Origin: SIG701 sp045577175
Lineage (GTDB): Bacteria > Bacillota > Clostridia > Oscillospirales > CAG-272
Assembly (NCBI GenBank): GCA_045577175.1
Contig: JAZNHT010000017.1
Coordinates: 1 to 64,000 of the forward strand
Direction of reading: 5' to 3'
DNA length: 64,000 bases
Shown piece after piece: positions 23,913 through 32,297 of the stretch; position 1 is the first letter of the stretch; the number at the start of each line of letters is the position of its first letter. The position numbers were made by a program, and so were the translations under genes. Below the pieces are notes generated by a model. That model saw only the letters and a list, made by a program, of their open reading frames with translations. It was not told the origin of the DNA and searched no databases.

Positions 23913-24551
23913 TCACTTTCCGATGCTTGCGGGATCACATCCGCAGAACGCGGCGAGAATGGCAAGACCGACCTTTCCGCTCTTTTCGGGATGGAACTGC
24001 ATACCGCATACATTGCCGTCTGCGACCGCCGCGGTGATCTTCGCGCCGTAGTCGGTGTATGCGATCAGTGCGTCATCACAATCCACGCCGCAGAACGAGT
24101 GGACGAAATAGACGCAGTCTCCCTCATTTATATAGCGGAAGACGGGATTTTTCTCCTTACCTTCGGGGAAGGCAAGCGCGTTCCAGCCGATGTGCGGGAT
24201 TTTCATGCTGCCGTGCGTCAGATCGTCAATCGGGCGCACCGCCCCGTGGATCAGCCCCAGCCCGTCATGTTCGCCGTACTCGTAACTTTTCTCAAACAGC
24301 ATCTGCATACCGAGACAGATACCCATCAGCGGCTTGCCGGCTTTCGCTTCTTCAATTACAACGGTATCCAGTCCCGTTGCTCTGAGCTTTGCCGCCGCAT
24401 CCCCGAATGCACCAACGCCTGGGAGGATGATTTTGTCCGCCTGGCGGATCACATCCGCGTCACCCGTGACGATGGCTTCCGCGCCGATGGCGGCGAGGGA
24501 GCTCTTCAGCGAGAACAGATTGCCAACGCCGTAGTCAACGATTGCGATCAT
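23913..24551 (-). CDS. hisH: Imidazole glycerol phosphate synthase subunit HisH
   Basis: Glutamine amidotransferase that supplies ammonia to HisF. It is a 212-aa class I GATase: MGICLGMQMLFEKSYEYG contains the nucleophile Cys, and MQFHPEKSGKVG contains the His-Glu dyad. The N terminus IAIVDYGVGNLFSL is typical. Its ATG shares one base with the hisB TGA (TGATG). Confidence 0.97.
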   Translation of the reverse strand: MIAIVDYGVGNLFSLKSSLAAIGAEAIVTGDADVIRQADKIILPGVGAFGDAAAKLRATGLDTVVIEEAKAGKPLMGICLGMQMLFEKSYEYGEHDGLGLIHGAVRPIDDLTHGSMKIPHIGWNALAFPEGKEKNPVFRYINEGDCVYFVHSFCGVDCDDALIAYTDYGAKITAAVADGNVCGMQFHPEKSGKVGLAILAAFCGCDPASIGK

Positions 24552-25147
24552 CAGAGGACTCCTTTGCTGGACGGGATCTCGCCCGCGGTGTCCGCGTCGA
24601 TTTTCACAGCGGCACGGAGCACACGGGCGAACGATTTGAACGCGCCTTCGAGAATGTGGTGCGAGTTTTCGCCTGCCATCTGTCTGAGGTGGAGCGTCAT
24701 CGCGGAGGTGCGCGTCAGTGCGAGGAAAAATTCCTTGCCGAGCTCGGTGTCAAACGTGCCGATTTTCGCCGCAGGAATAGCAAGCTCATACGCGAGATAG
24801 CCGCGTCCCGACAGATCGATGGCGCAGAGGATCAGCGCCTCGTCCATCGGCAGAAGCATCGAGCCGTAGCGGACGATGCCGCGTTTGTCGCCGAGGGCTT
24901 GGCGGATCGCCTCGCCGAGTGCGATACCGATGTCCTCGACGGAGTGGTGATCGTCCACATCCGTGTCGCCCGTGCATTTCACGGTCAGATCAAATCTGCC
25001 GTGGGAAGCAAACAGCGTCAGCATGTGATTGAGGAAGGGCACGCCCGTGTCAATGTCAGCCTTTCCCGTGCCGTCGAGATTCAGCTTCAGCGTAATATCC
25101 GTCTCCGCCGTCTTGCGGACGATGGATGCGATTCTTTCGTTATTCAT
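24551..25147 (-). CDS. hisB: Imidazoleglycerol-phosphate dehydratase
   Basis: Step 7 of the pathway, Mn2+-dependent. It is a monofunctional 198-aa enzyme, with no fused phosphatase. The metal-binding His clusters are HDHHSVED-like (DVDDHHSVEDIGIALG) and SHHILEGAFKSFAR. The middle TGVPFLNHMLTLFASH and DLSGRGYL blocks are conserved. It overlaps hisC by 4 nt (ATGA). Confidence 0.97.
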   Translation of the reverse strand: MNNERIASIVRKTAETDITLKLNLDGTGKADIDTGVPFLNHMLTLFASHGRFDLTVKCTGDTDVDDHHSVEDIGIALGEAIRQALGDKRGIVRYGSMLLPMDEALILCAIDLSGRGYLAYELAIPAAKIGTFDTELGKEFFLALTRTSAMTLHLRQMAGENSHHILEGAFKSFARVLRAAVKIDADTAGEIPSSKGVL

Positions 25148-26217
25148 AAGGAACCTCCTTGGGGGAGAATTTCAGTCAGTGCATCGATCAGTGCCTGCAT
25201 CTCCTCGGGCGCACCGACGGTGATGCGCAGATACGGAGAGATGCGATCCACACTGAAGTGACGGACGAGAACGCCGCGCGCCTTGAGCGCGAGATAAAGT
25301 GCTTCGCCGTCCATGGTGTTATGCTTCGCGAAGAGGAAATTCGCCTTGGAATCGGTCATCGTGAAGCCGAGCGTGGCGAGCTTTTTTGCCGTCCATGCGC
25401 GCGTCTCCATGATTTTTCGGCAATTGCCGTTATAGTAATCCTGCGCGGCGAGCGTTGCCTCGCCTGCCGCACACGTCAGTCGGTTGACGTTGTACGGATT
25501 CGTTGAAAATTTGATCTTGTTCAAGTCCGCAATCAGCGATGCGTTTCCGATCGCAAAGCCGAGACGGGCTCCTGCCATAGATCGGGATTTGGAAAACGTC
25601 TGCACGACGAGCAGATTGTCATGCTTCTTTGTAAGCGGTACGGCGGATTCCGCGCCGAAATCCACATACGCCTCATCAATCACAACGACGTTGTTCGGAT
25701 TGCGGCGGACGATCTCTTCGATTTCGGCAATTGCCAAAGTAATACCGGTCGGGGCGTTCGGATTGGCAATCACGACGGTTGCGCCTGCGCCGTAATAGTC
25801 CGAGGGACGGATGGTGAAATCCTCCGCAAGGGGAACGGCGGTATAGCGGATGCCGTACAGATTTGCATAGACTTTGTAAAATCCGTAAGAAATATCGGGG
25901 AACACCGCACCGCAGTCGGCATCGCAGAACGCCATAAACGCAAATGAAAGCGACTCATCCGAGCCGTTGGAGATGAACACGTTTTCAATCTCCACACCGT
26001 ACTGCGCGGCAAGTGCCTCGCGCAATCGGCGGCATTCGGGATCGGAATACAGCTTCAGATTCCGCACCTCGAGGTCATTGATGCGCTCGATCACACCGGG
26101 CGCGGGCGGATAGGGGGATTCGTTCGTGTTCAGCTTAACGTATTTTTTGTCCTGCGGCTGCTCGCCCGGGACGTATTCCTTCAGAGAATCAAATCGGCGG
26201 CTGATAAAGCGGCTCAT
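25144..26217 (-). CDS. hisC: Histidinol-phosphate aminotransferase
   Basis: PLP enzyme for step 8, 357 aa, fold-type I. Visible motifs: KLNTNESPYPPAP (substrate/PLP N-terminal block), SNGSDESLSF, ANPNAPTG, VVIDEAYVDFG (Asp binding the PLP nitrogen), and QTFSKSRSMAGARLGF with the Schiff-base Lys. It overlaps hisD by 4 nt, indicating translational coupling. Confidence 0.96.
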   Translation of the reverse strand: MSRFISRRFDSLKEYVPGEQPQDKKYVKLNTNESPYPPAPGVIERINDLEVRNLKLYSDPECRRLREALAAQYGVEIENVFISNGSDESLSFAFMAFCDADCGAVFPDISYGFYKVYANLYGIRYTAVPLAEDFTIRPSDYYGAGATVVIANPNAPTGITLAIAEIEEIVRRNPNNVVVIDEAYVDFGAESAVPLTKKHDNLLVVQTFSKSRSMAGARLGFAIGNASLIADLNKIKFSTNPYNVNRLTCAAGEATLAAQDYYNGNCRKIMETRAWTAKKLATLGFTMTDSKANFLFAKHNTMDGEALYLALKARGVLVRHFSVDRISPYLRITVGAPEEMQALIDALTEILPQGGSL

Positions 26218-27497
26218 GCGTCAGCCTCCGTTTTCCGTGCGGTGGCACTCCGTCCGTGTGCGGACAGCCCCTCCGCCTCGGCGAAGTAGGCGATGTCATC
26301 CGCGACGGCGGCGAGTGCGTCTGCCGTATAGTAGGAGAACGCGGATTTCTTCACGAAATCGTCCACGGAAAGAGGGCTTGAGAAGCGCGCCGTGCCGCTT
26401 GTCGGGAGCGTGTGATTCGGTCCGGCAAAATAGTCGCCGAGTGCCTCGGGGCAGTTCTTTCCGAGGAAGATGGAGCCTGCGTTTTTGATCGAATCGAGAT
26501 AGTCGAACGGATTGTCCACGCACACCTCAAGGTGCTCAGGCGCGATGCGGTTGGAGATTTCGATCGCCTCTTTAATGGATGCGCAGAGGATGATTTTTCC
26601 GTTATTATCAATGGACGCACGCGCGATCTCACGGCGGGGAAGTGCATCGATCTGCACCTCCAGCTCCGCTTGAACGGCAATTGCCAAAGATTCACTGTCC
26701 GTCACAAGAACGGCACTGGCAAGGCGGTCGTGCTCCGCCTGCGAGAGCAGATCTGCCGCGACAACGCGCGGATCGCACGTGCCGTCCGCGATGACGAGAA
26801 TCTCGCTCGGACCGGCGATCATGTCGATGCCGACCTGCCCGAACACTTGCTTTTTTGCCTCGGCAACAAAGGCGTTTCCGGGACCTACGATTTTGTCAAC
26901 CTGTGGGATTGTTTCCGTTCCGTATGCGAGTGCGGCAACAGCCTGCGCACCGCCGACCTTGAAAATGCGTCCGACGCCTGCAATTTTGGCAGCTGCCAAA
27001 ATTACGGGATTGATCTTGCCGCCGAACGTCGGCGGGGAGACCATGACGATCTCGCCGACACCTGCGATTTTCGCAGGGAGGCAGTTCATCAGAACGGAGG
27101 AAGGGTAGCTGGCCGTGCCGCCGGGAACGTACAGACCGACCTTTTCAAGCGGAATGACCTTCTGCCCGAGAACGATGCCCTCGTTTTCGTTGATGATAAA
27201 TCCGGAGCGCTTCTGATGCTCGTGGAAGGCGGTGATGTTCGCCGCACTTCTGCGCATCACCTCAAGCAGCTTCGGATCGGTTTTTGCGAATGCTTCCTCG
27301 ATCTCCGCATCGGTTACTTCGATTGCGTCGAGCTTTGCGCGGTCAAACTTCTCCGAATACATGCGGAGTGCCGCATCCCCATCCTTGCGGACGGTTGCAA
27401 TAATGTCGGCAACAACGCCTGACACGTCAGCGGCGGATACGTCTCTTGCGAAAATTTCCGCATCGGTGACGGTGCCGCGTTTGAAAATCTGTATCAT
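26214..27497 (-). CDS. hisD: Histidinol dehydrogenase
   Basis: The final two oxidations from histidinol to histidine, NAD- and Zn-dependent, 427 aa. Family blocks include VPGGTASYPSSVLMN, KVGGAQAVAALAYGTETI, DKIVGPGNAFVAEAKKQVFG, DMIAGPSEILVIAD, LLSQAEHD and GPNHTLPTSGTARF with the Zn-ligand His. It starts 17 nt after hisG. Confidence 0.97.
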   Translation of the reverse strand: MIQIFKRGTVTDAEIFARDVSAADVSGVVADIIATVRKDGDAALRMYSEKFDRAKLDAIEVTDAEIEEAFAKTDPKLLEVMRRSAANITAFHEHQKRSGFIINENEGIVLGQKVIPLEKVGLYVPGGTASYPSSVLMNCLPAKIAGVGEIVMVSPPTFGGKINPVILAAAKIAGVGRIFKVGGAQAVAALAYGTETIPQVDKIVGPGNAFVAEAKKQVFGQVGIDMIAGPSEILVIADGTCDPRVVAADLLSQAEHDRLASAVLVTDSESLAIAVQAELEVQIDALPRREIARASIDNNGKIILCASIKEAIEISNRIAPEHLEVCVDNPFDYLDSIKNAGSIFLGKNCPEALGDYFAGPNHTLPTSGTARFSSPLSVDDFVKKSAFSYYTADALAAVADDIAYFAEAEGLSAHGRSATARKTEADA

Positions 27498-27514
27498 GGT
27501 AAATCCTCGCTTGG

Positions 27515-28153
27515 TTATTTCTTCTCGGCGCGCTGTGCCGTCAGCTCAGCCATTTTTGCGGCGAGTGCGGTGATTGCGTCGTTGTAGAATTTGTAGCTGA
27601 CCTTGTTTGCGATCAGGCGTGCGCTGATCGGAACGATCGTTTCGATGACGGACAGATCGTTTTCCTTCAGCGTCGTGCCCGTTTCCACGATGTCCACGAT
27701 CACGTCGGAAAGCCCGAGAATCGGGGCAAGCTCAATGGAGCCGTTCAACTTGATGATGTCGATGTCGCGGCTCTGCTCGTTGTAGAACGTGCGCGCGATG
27801 TTTACGAATTTCGTAGCCACGCGGAGCGTTTTGCCTGCGTCATAGCGGAAGCCGTTCTTCGCGGCGACTGCCATACGGCATTTTCCGACGTCGAGATCGC
27901 AAAGCTCATAGACGTCGGGCGTGTACTCAAGGAGAATATCCTTGCCTGCCACGCCTATGTCCGCCGCGCCGCGCTCGACGTAGATTGCCACGTCGGACGG
28001 CTTTACCCAGAAGTAGCGCACGCCCGTCTCTTCGTTTTCGAAGATCAGCCGTCTGCCGCCTTCTTTGAGCGCGGGACATCCGTACCCTGCCGCCTCAAAC
28101 GTTTCGTATACCTTTTCTCCCAGCCGTCCCTTCGGCAGGGCAATATTAATCAT
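27515..28153 (-). CDS. hisG: ATP phosphoribosyltransferase catalytic subunit (short form)
   Basis: First and feedback-controlled step: ATP + PRPP to PR-ATP. At 212 aa it is the short HisG that lacks the C-terminal regulatory domain and needs HisZ. The N terminus INIALPKGRLGEKVYETF and the later VDIVETGTTLKENDL (PRPP loop) are diagnostic. The start at 28153 is chosen to match INIALPKGRL at the N terminus. It overlaps hisZ by 8 nt. Confidence 0.96.
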   Translation of the reverse strand: MINIALPKGRLGEKVYETFEAAGYGCPALKEGGRRLIFENEETGVRYFWVKPSDVAIYVERGAADIGVAGKDILLEYTPDVYELCDLDVGKCRMAVAAKNGFRYDAGKTLRVATKFVNIARTFYNEQSRDIDIIKLNGSIELAPILGLSDVIVDIVETGTTLKENDLSVIETIVPISARLIANKVSYKFYNDAITALAAKMAELTAQRAEKK

Positions 28154-29267
28154 GTGTTTCAAGAATCTCAAGCCCCCTGTCCTTCATTGCGAGCAGCTGT
28201 CTGTAGCGGAATCCCTCGGGAATACGTCTCTGTGCGCGCACCGTTTTGCCGCTTTCTCCGAGCATTTTGACCGCGCGCGTCAGTGCGACCGCATCGGTAT
28301 CTTCATCATAGAGAAGCAGAATGTCCGCATCAAAGCCGCGCTCGGGCGTGTTGTATCTTTCAAGCAGATCGAGATAGACCGCGAAGCCGATCGCACCGCC
28401 CGATTTGCCCATTTTTGTGAGCAGATTGTCGTACCGACCGCCTGCAAGCACCGCGTCGGGAATCCCCTCAATGAATCCGCTCAGGATGATGCCGTTGTAG
28501 TACGACATATCGTTGACGGTGGAGAAATCCAGATTCACGTGCTCCGCATATCCTGCGGCATCCAGAACGGCGTGAACCGCTTCCAGCTCGTCAAGGGCAT
28601 CGTTCTCCGCTTTGCCCATGCTGATCGCGCGGAGCTTGCCGATTGCCTCGGCAAACGGACCGTACAGCGTAGCCGCCGTCGTCAGCCGTGCACACGCATC
28701 CTCACCGATTCCGGCATCCTTACAGACGGCGGCGATCCCGTGCGCGTTTTTCTCACGGATGCATCCGATCAGTGCATCGCGCACGTCGCCCTCTGCACCG
28801 ATTTCGTCGAGAAGGGCGGAGAGGAAGCCCATATGCGATATGTCGAGAATGTAATTTTCGCCGATTGTGGCAAGGCTCTGCACCGCGAGCAGGATGACCT
28901 CGCCCGTCTGATACAGATCGATTTCGCCGATGCACTCCAGACCGACCTGCATGATTTCGGAGATTTCGCGGCTGTCCTTCGACTCGCGGTAGACGTTTTC
29001 GGTGTAATACACCTTTTTCGTTTCCGCGCCGTCCCGTGCGTTTTTGACAATCGAGAGCGTAACGTCCGGACGGAGTGCCATCAGCCGTCCGCCGTCGGCG
29101 GTGAAGGTGATGATGCTGTCGCCGCGGAGAAAGCTCTTGTTCTTCGCGTACAGATCGTACTCCTCGAATTTGCTCATTTTGAAGCGGGCGTAGCCGTATC
29201 GGCTGTAGAGATCTCTGAGGGCAAAAACGGCACCCTCGCTGCCCAGACTCTCTTTCGTAATATCCAT
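28146..29267 (-). CDS. hisZ: ATP phosphoribosyltransferase regulatory subunit
   Basis: A HisRS-like paralogue that activates short-form HisG and carries histidine feedback, 373 aa. The class II synthetase core is visible (LMALRPDVTLSIVKNA, then VYRESKDSREISEIMQVGLECIG, then a late GGRYDNLLTKMGKSGGAIGFAV). The HisRS anticodon-binding domain is missing, so it is not a tRNA synthetase. GAGG precedes ATG 29267. It is the first gene of the operon, directly behind the promoter at 29310-29338. Confidence 0.94.
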   Translation of the reverse strand: MDITKESLGSEGAVFALRDLYSRYGYARFKMSKFEEYDLYAKNKSFLRGDSIITFTADGGRLMALRPDVTLSIVKNARDGAETKKVYYTENVYRESKDSREISEIMQVGLECIGEIDLYQTGEVILLAVQSLATIGENYILDISHMGFLSALLDEIGAEGDVRDALIGCIREKNAHGIAAVCKDAGIGEDACARLTTAATLYGPFAEAIGKLRAISMGKAENDALDELEAVHAVLDAAGYAEHVNLDFSTVNDMSYYNGIILSGFIEGIPDAVLAGGRYDNLLTKMGKSGGAIGFAVYLDLLERYNTPERGFDADILLLYDEDTDAVALTRAVKMLGESGKTVRAQRRIPEGFRYRQLLAMKDRGLEILETHD

Positions 29268-29309
29268 ATCGTAAACCTCGGTGGAATGGGATTTTTTACT
29301 CTGCGGTAT

Positions 29310-29338
29310 AGTATAGCACACTTTAACGCTTTAGTCAA
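29310..29338 (-). promoter_or_regulatory. Promoter of the histidine operon
   Basis: Minus strand: TTGACT (29333-29338), 17-bp spacer, TATACT (29310-29315). The predicted leader is only about 35 nt, too short for a T-box or his attenuator. Confidence 0.85.
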
Positions 29339-29346
29339 GTAAAGCG
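29327..29346. promoter_or_regulatory. Candidate operator over the his -35 box
   Basis: CGCTTTA-GTCAAG-TAAAGCG, perfect 7-bp arms centred on the -35 hexamer. Confidence 0.6.
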
Positions 29347-29374
29347 ATAAAGTTTTTTGAGAATTTTTGCGAAA

Positions 29375-29926
29375 TTATTCAACAAATCCCTTGAGCTTGA
29401 CTGTGCGGGGTGTATGACGGACGGCAGGGAGGAATTTTTCGAGAATATCCGCCGTTCTGATTTTCAGACTGCTCGTGTTTTTGCACGGATGGCAGCAGAG
29501 GTATTCGTCCTTCAGAATATCCTCGTCAATGATAAGCTGTACGCGCATTTCCTTGTCGTATGCAAGCCCGAGCACAGTCACCGATCCGGGCGTGACGCCG
29601 AGGAGGGACTGCATATGCTCCTCGTCCGCAAAGGAGAGGCGCGTTGAGCCGATCTGGTGGGAGAGCTCCTTCGTTTTGAACGGCTTCTCGCCCGGCATAA
29701 GGAGCAGATAAAAGCAGGAGCCGTTGCTGTTTCTGAGAAAAAGATTTTTGCACATCGGCGTACCGAACGATTCGTCGATTGCGGCGCACGCTTCGATTGT
29801 GAAAGCCGCCTCGTGATCGACGCGGTCGTATTCGATGCCGAGGGAGTCGAGGAGGGTGTACGTTTCGCACTCGTGGGCGTCTCTAAATTCGTCGTGCGGA
29901 TTGCCGTGATGGATTTCGTATGACAT
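29375..29926 (-). CDS. YbaK/ProX-type aminoacyl-tRNA deacylase
   Basis: A free-standing editing-domain protein of 183 aa that hydrolyses mischarged tRNA. The order matches the ProXp/PrdX group of prolyl-tRNA synthetase-associated domains. The pieces are YTLLDSLGIEYDRVDHEAAF, then GTPMCKNLFLRNSNGSCFYLLLMPGEK with the conserved Lys, then LLGVTPGSVTVLGLAYD, and DEYLCCHPCKNTSSLKI near the C terminus. Most likely it acts on Ala-tRNA(Pro). A TATAAT promoter lies at 29967. The ribosome site is weak. Confidence 0.88.
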   Translation of the reverse strand: MSYEIHHGNPHDEFRDAHECETYTLLDSLGIEYDRVDHEAAFTIEACAAIDESFGTPMCKNLFLRNSNGSCFYLLLMPGEKPFKTKELSHQIGSTRLSFADEEHMQSLLGVTPGSVTVLGLAYDKEMRVQLIIDEDILKDEYLCCHPCKNTSSLKIRTADILEKFLPAVRHTPRTVKLKGFVE

Positions 29927-29966
29927 GGTTGTATATCCGTTTCTTTCATTTTAATATAATACGTCA

Positions 29967-29995
29967 TTATATCACAGCGGTGGAAAAAAAGCAAG
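29967..29995 (-). promoter_or_regulatory. Promoter of the tRNA deacylase gene
   Basis: Minus strand: TTGCTT (29990-29995), 17-bp spacer, TATAAT (29967-29972). Confidence 0.7.
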
Positions 29996-30125
29996 GTGCA
30001 AACGCGGTTTTCGGCAATCTTTTGTCCGAACAGGGAAAATTTACAAGTCATGCGGTGTTTGTTCATGTCCCGGTTGCAGTTTGGAGGTATAATAACAATA
30101 CGAATTTCACAATTGGAGAACAGTA

Positions 30126-30536
30126 ATGTCAAACTGGAAACAAAAGATTGCCTCATTCCTGTACGGGCGGTACGGCTCCGATCAGCTTGGGCGCGCGCTT
30201 CTTTTTCTGTATCTCGTTTTTTATATCGTGTATGTCTTCACGCATATGTGGGTGTTTATCGTTTTATCGAATGTCGCTCTGATTTTCATGGTGTTTCGTA
30301 TGTTTTCGCGCAAGTATGCCCGCCGCCGTCGGGAGAACGAATGGTTTCTCAAGCTGTGGAATCCGATCGTTTCATGGGTGAAGCTGCAATTTCACCGTGT
30401 ACGTGACTGCCGCAGTTCCGTCTACCGCAAATGTCCGCACTGCAAGGCTGTTTTGAAGCTCCCTCGCCGTCGCGGAAGTCATACTGTCCGCTGTCCGCGC
30501 TGTTCCGAACGGTTTGATACGCGGGTTCTGTTTTAA
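30126..30536 (+). CDS. Two-helix membrane protein with C-terminal zinc ribbon
   Basis: A 136-aa protein of unknown function. Residues 20-58 are two hydrophobic helices (ALLFLYLVFYIVYVF and WVFIVLSNVALIFMVFRMF). They are followed by a basic segment and a four-Cys ribbon: KCPHCKAVLKLPRRRG, then VRCPRCSERFDT. The ribbon should bind one Zn and face the cytoplasm. TGGAGAA precedes the ATG. A TATAAT at 30088-30093 is likely its -10 box, without a clear -35. Confidence 0.8.
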   Translation: MSNWKQKIASFLYGRYGSDQLGRALLFLYLVFYIVYVFTHMWVFIVLSNVALIFMVFRMFSRKYARRRRENEWFLKLWNPIVSWVKLQFHRVRDCRSSVYRKCPHCKAVLKLPRRRGSHTVRCPRCSERFDTRVLF

Positions 30537-30585
30537 TTTGTCGAACTTATTTTTCATAAAAACGCAAAAAAATGTTCATATTTTA

Positions 30586-30614
30586 TTGACAAATCTCTGC
30601 GGATGCGGTATAAT
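30586..30614 (+). promoter_or_regulatory. Promoter of the 52-aa membrane peptide gene
   Basis: TTGACA (30586-30591), 17-bp spacer, TATAAT (30609-30614), a consensus-quality promoter. Confidence 0.88.
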
Positions 30615-30654
30615 AGTACAGGATCAATGGGAGAAAGGGAAGGAAGCGACACCG

Positions 30655-30813
30655 ATGCAGCTTTTGAATACATATTTAGCCGCCGTTATAGCCGGAATGG
30701 TGCCGCTGGCACCGATGACCGGTGACATCAACGTGATGATAATTGTTGCCGTAATTCTTATTGCCGCGTTTTTGATTTTCATTCTTCTGAAGGGAAATCG
30801 CCGCGGTCGGTAA
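30655..30813 (+). CDS. 52-aa membrane peptide resembling an isolated cell-wall sorting signal
   Basis: The protein is MQLLNTYLAAVIAGM, then VPLAPMTGDIN, a membrane helix (VMIIVAVILIAAFLIFILL) and a basic tail KGNRRGR. The tripartite order of P-x-TG motif, helix and positive end is that of an LPXTG-type sortase signal, but the whole protein is just this signal. AAGGAAG precedes the ATG, the gene has a consensus promoter and its own terminator, so it is expressed as a separate unit. Function unknown. Confidence 0.72.
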   Translation: MQLLNTYLAAVIAGMVPLAPMTGDINVMIIVAVILIAAFLIFILLKGNRRGR

Positions 30814-30831
30814 CTGATTTTGAATAAATAT

Positions 30832-30864
30832 GCCGGACTGTCTTTCGGGACTGTCCGGCTTTTT
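30832..30864. terminator. Bidirectional terminator
   Basis: GCCGGAC-T-GTC, loop TTTCGG, GAC-T-GTCCGGC, then TTTTT. It lies between convergent genes. Confidence 0.85.
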
Positions 30865-30868
30865 GTAT

Positions 30869-32026
30869 CTACAGACCGACTTCTCTGAGCAGATTGCGGA
30901 CGGTTTCGACCGTGTCTCTGTCGAGATTTCGGAGTGCGCGCAGCGTCCGTGCAGAGCGTTTGCGCGTTTTGGGGCTGAACAGACCGCACCAGCGCGCGAT
31001 TTGGCAAAACGGTGTGAGGATGCGGTGCTTTTCCAAAACGGGATACTTCAGCTTCAGCTCTGCATACGGCATAAAAATACGCCCCAGAATGTATTGCCCC
31101 CTGCCTCCTGCGCGTTGCTGACGGACGGTTTCGAAATTCGACCGAGTGCCGTACGCGCCTCCCGACAGAATGAATTTCTGCATATCTTCCGTAAGTGCAG
31201 TGTGCGCGTCCGAGCCGAACCACACACCGATCAGCGAGCAGACACAGCCGTAGAAGCGCAGAAGCCCGCTTTCTTTCAGCAAAGACGTGAGCAGTGCGCG
31301 ATCAGGCGAGGTGCCTTTTTCGAGAAGATACAGATCGATCAGCGGACGGATGCCGCATCCGCCGCTTTGAAAGTGATATGCCATGTGCGCGATCACGTGA
31401 AAGAGCAGATACGTGTCCGACTGCCGATACGTCATTCCGCCTTCCGTCATCGGAGCGCTGAATTTCCATACGCGACGCAGCAGGCGGTCGGGTGCGGACA
31501 TATTTTCGCAGATGCTGAAATGGAGTTCAATCGGCAGACCGCACGGGGCAAAGAGCGCGGTGTCGTGATAATTCCGTTTTTCGGATGCGCGATAGTGCAG
31601 GCGGTTTGTCAGCACCTGTGCCGCCTGTTCCAGATCCGATTCGTGCACAAGGATGTCAATATCACAGCTCGTGCGCATCCACGGCGCGGGATAGTATGCG
31701 CGGATTACTGCGCCCTTCAGCGGGATATGCGGGATTGCGGCATCCGTAAGTACGCGGCAGATTTCCTCAAGCTCGTAGCGGAACTGCTCGTGCCTGTATG
31801 CCGCTTCCGCAAGTGCTTGGCGAAAGAGCTCGGATGCGCCGCCGCTTTTCATAAGATGCGCGCGGGAGATCGCCTGTGCGGTGATGTGCGCAAGATCGTG
31901 ATTGCTTGCAAGGGAGTACAGCATACGCAAGTCCTCCTCCGTTACGGATTGCGGAAGAGAGCAGTCTTCCTCTGTACCGCAAATCTGCGATCTGAGGAGT
32001 GAAAACAGAATATCTTCGGTGTTCAC
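30869..32026 (-). CDS. Nucleotidyltransferase family protein (NTP_transf_5-like)
   Basis: A cytoplasmic 385-aa protein. The nucleotidyltransferase core is IPHIPLKGAVIRAYYP, then MRTSCDIDILVHESDLEQA, where CDIDILV supplies two metal-binding Asp residues, then a further acidic strand LPIELHFSI. The family often accompanies peptide-maturation genes such as PqqD-like and HPr-kinase-like proteins. Here such genes lie in the divergent cluster from 32298. The start is set at GTG 32026. The next in-frame start, ATG 32107, lies within the -35 box of the promoter at 32080-32107, and GAGG lies 13 nt before the GTG. Confidence 0.82.
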   Translation of the reverse strand: MNTEDILFSLLRSQICGTEEDCSLPQSVTEEDLRMLYSLASNHDLAHITAQAISRAHLMKSGGASELFRQALAEAAYRHEQFRYELEEICRVLTDAAIPHIPLKGAVIRAYYPAPWMRTSCDIDILVHESDLEQAAQVLTNRLHYRASEKRNYHDTALFAPCGLPIELHFSICENMSAPDRLLRRVWKFSAPMTEGGMTYRQSDTYLLFHVIAHMAYHFQSGGCGIRPLIDLYLLEKGTSPDRALLTSLLKESGLLRFYGCVCSLIGVWFGSDAHTALTEDMQKFILSGGAYGTRSNFETVRQQRAGGRGQYILGRIFMPYAELKLKYPVLEKHRILTPFCQIARWCGLFSPKTRKRSARTLRALRNLDRDTVETVRNLLREVGL

Positions 32027-32079
32027 GGATGTTTTTTTACCTCGCTTGGGATACGGATCGTCGTTTTCGGTGAGATTCA

Positions 32080-32107
32080 GTATAGCATATCTTGTGCAAA
32101 AAAGCAA
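32080..32107 (-). promoter_or_regulatory. Promoter of the nucleotidyltransferase gene
   Basis: Minus strand: TTGCTT (32102-32107), 16-bp spacer, TATACT (32080-32085). Confidence 0.65.
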
Positions 32108-32133
32108 TACGCGCTCGGAATTTACTTCATTTT

Positions 32134-32153
32134 TTCGTTAATCAACTAACGAA
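32134..32153. promoter_or_regulatory. Inverted repeat between divergent promoters
   Basis: TTCGTTA-ATCAAC-TAACGAA, perfect 7-bp arms. It ends 6 bp before the -35 box of the giant-protein promoter and lies 26 bp behind the nucleotidyltransferase -35 box. It is a candidate shared operator. Confidence 0.6.
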
Positions 32154-32159
32154 AAATCG

Positions 32160-32188
32160 TTGACACGGCGGTTAACATGTGCTATACT
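32160..32188 (+). promoter_or_regulatory. Promoter of the giant surface protein cluster
   Basis: TTGACA (32160-32165), 17-bp spacer, TATACT (32183-32188). The leader is about 100 nt. Confidence 0.87.
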
Positions 32189-32297
32189 ATAAACTGGGAA
32201 TGGAGTCCGCTAAGTCGGGTTCGTTCTACATTATGGGTTGCATGGATATGTGAAACGTCGTGTCCGTGCGCTCGGACTTTCAGAAAGGAAAGACCCA

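Noticed and set aside
29268..29374. A T-box or histidine attenuator upstream of hisZ
   Set aside because: The promoter leaves only about 35 nt of leader, with no run of His codons and no specifier stem.
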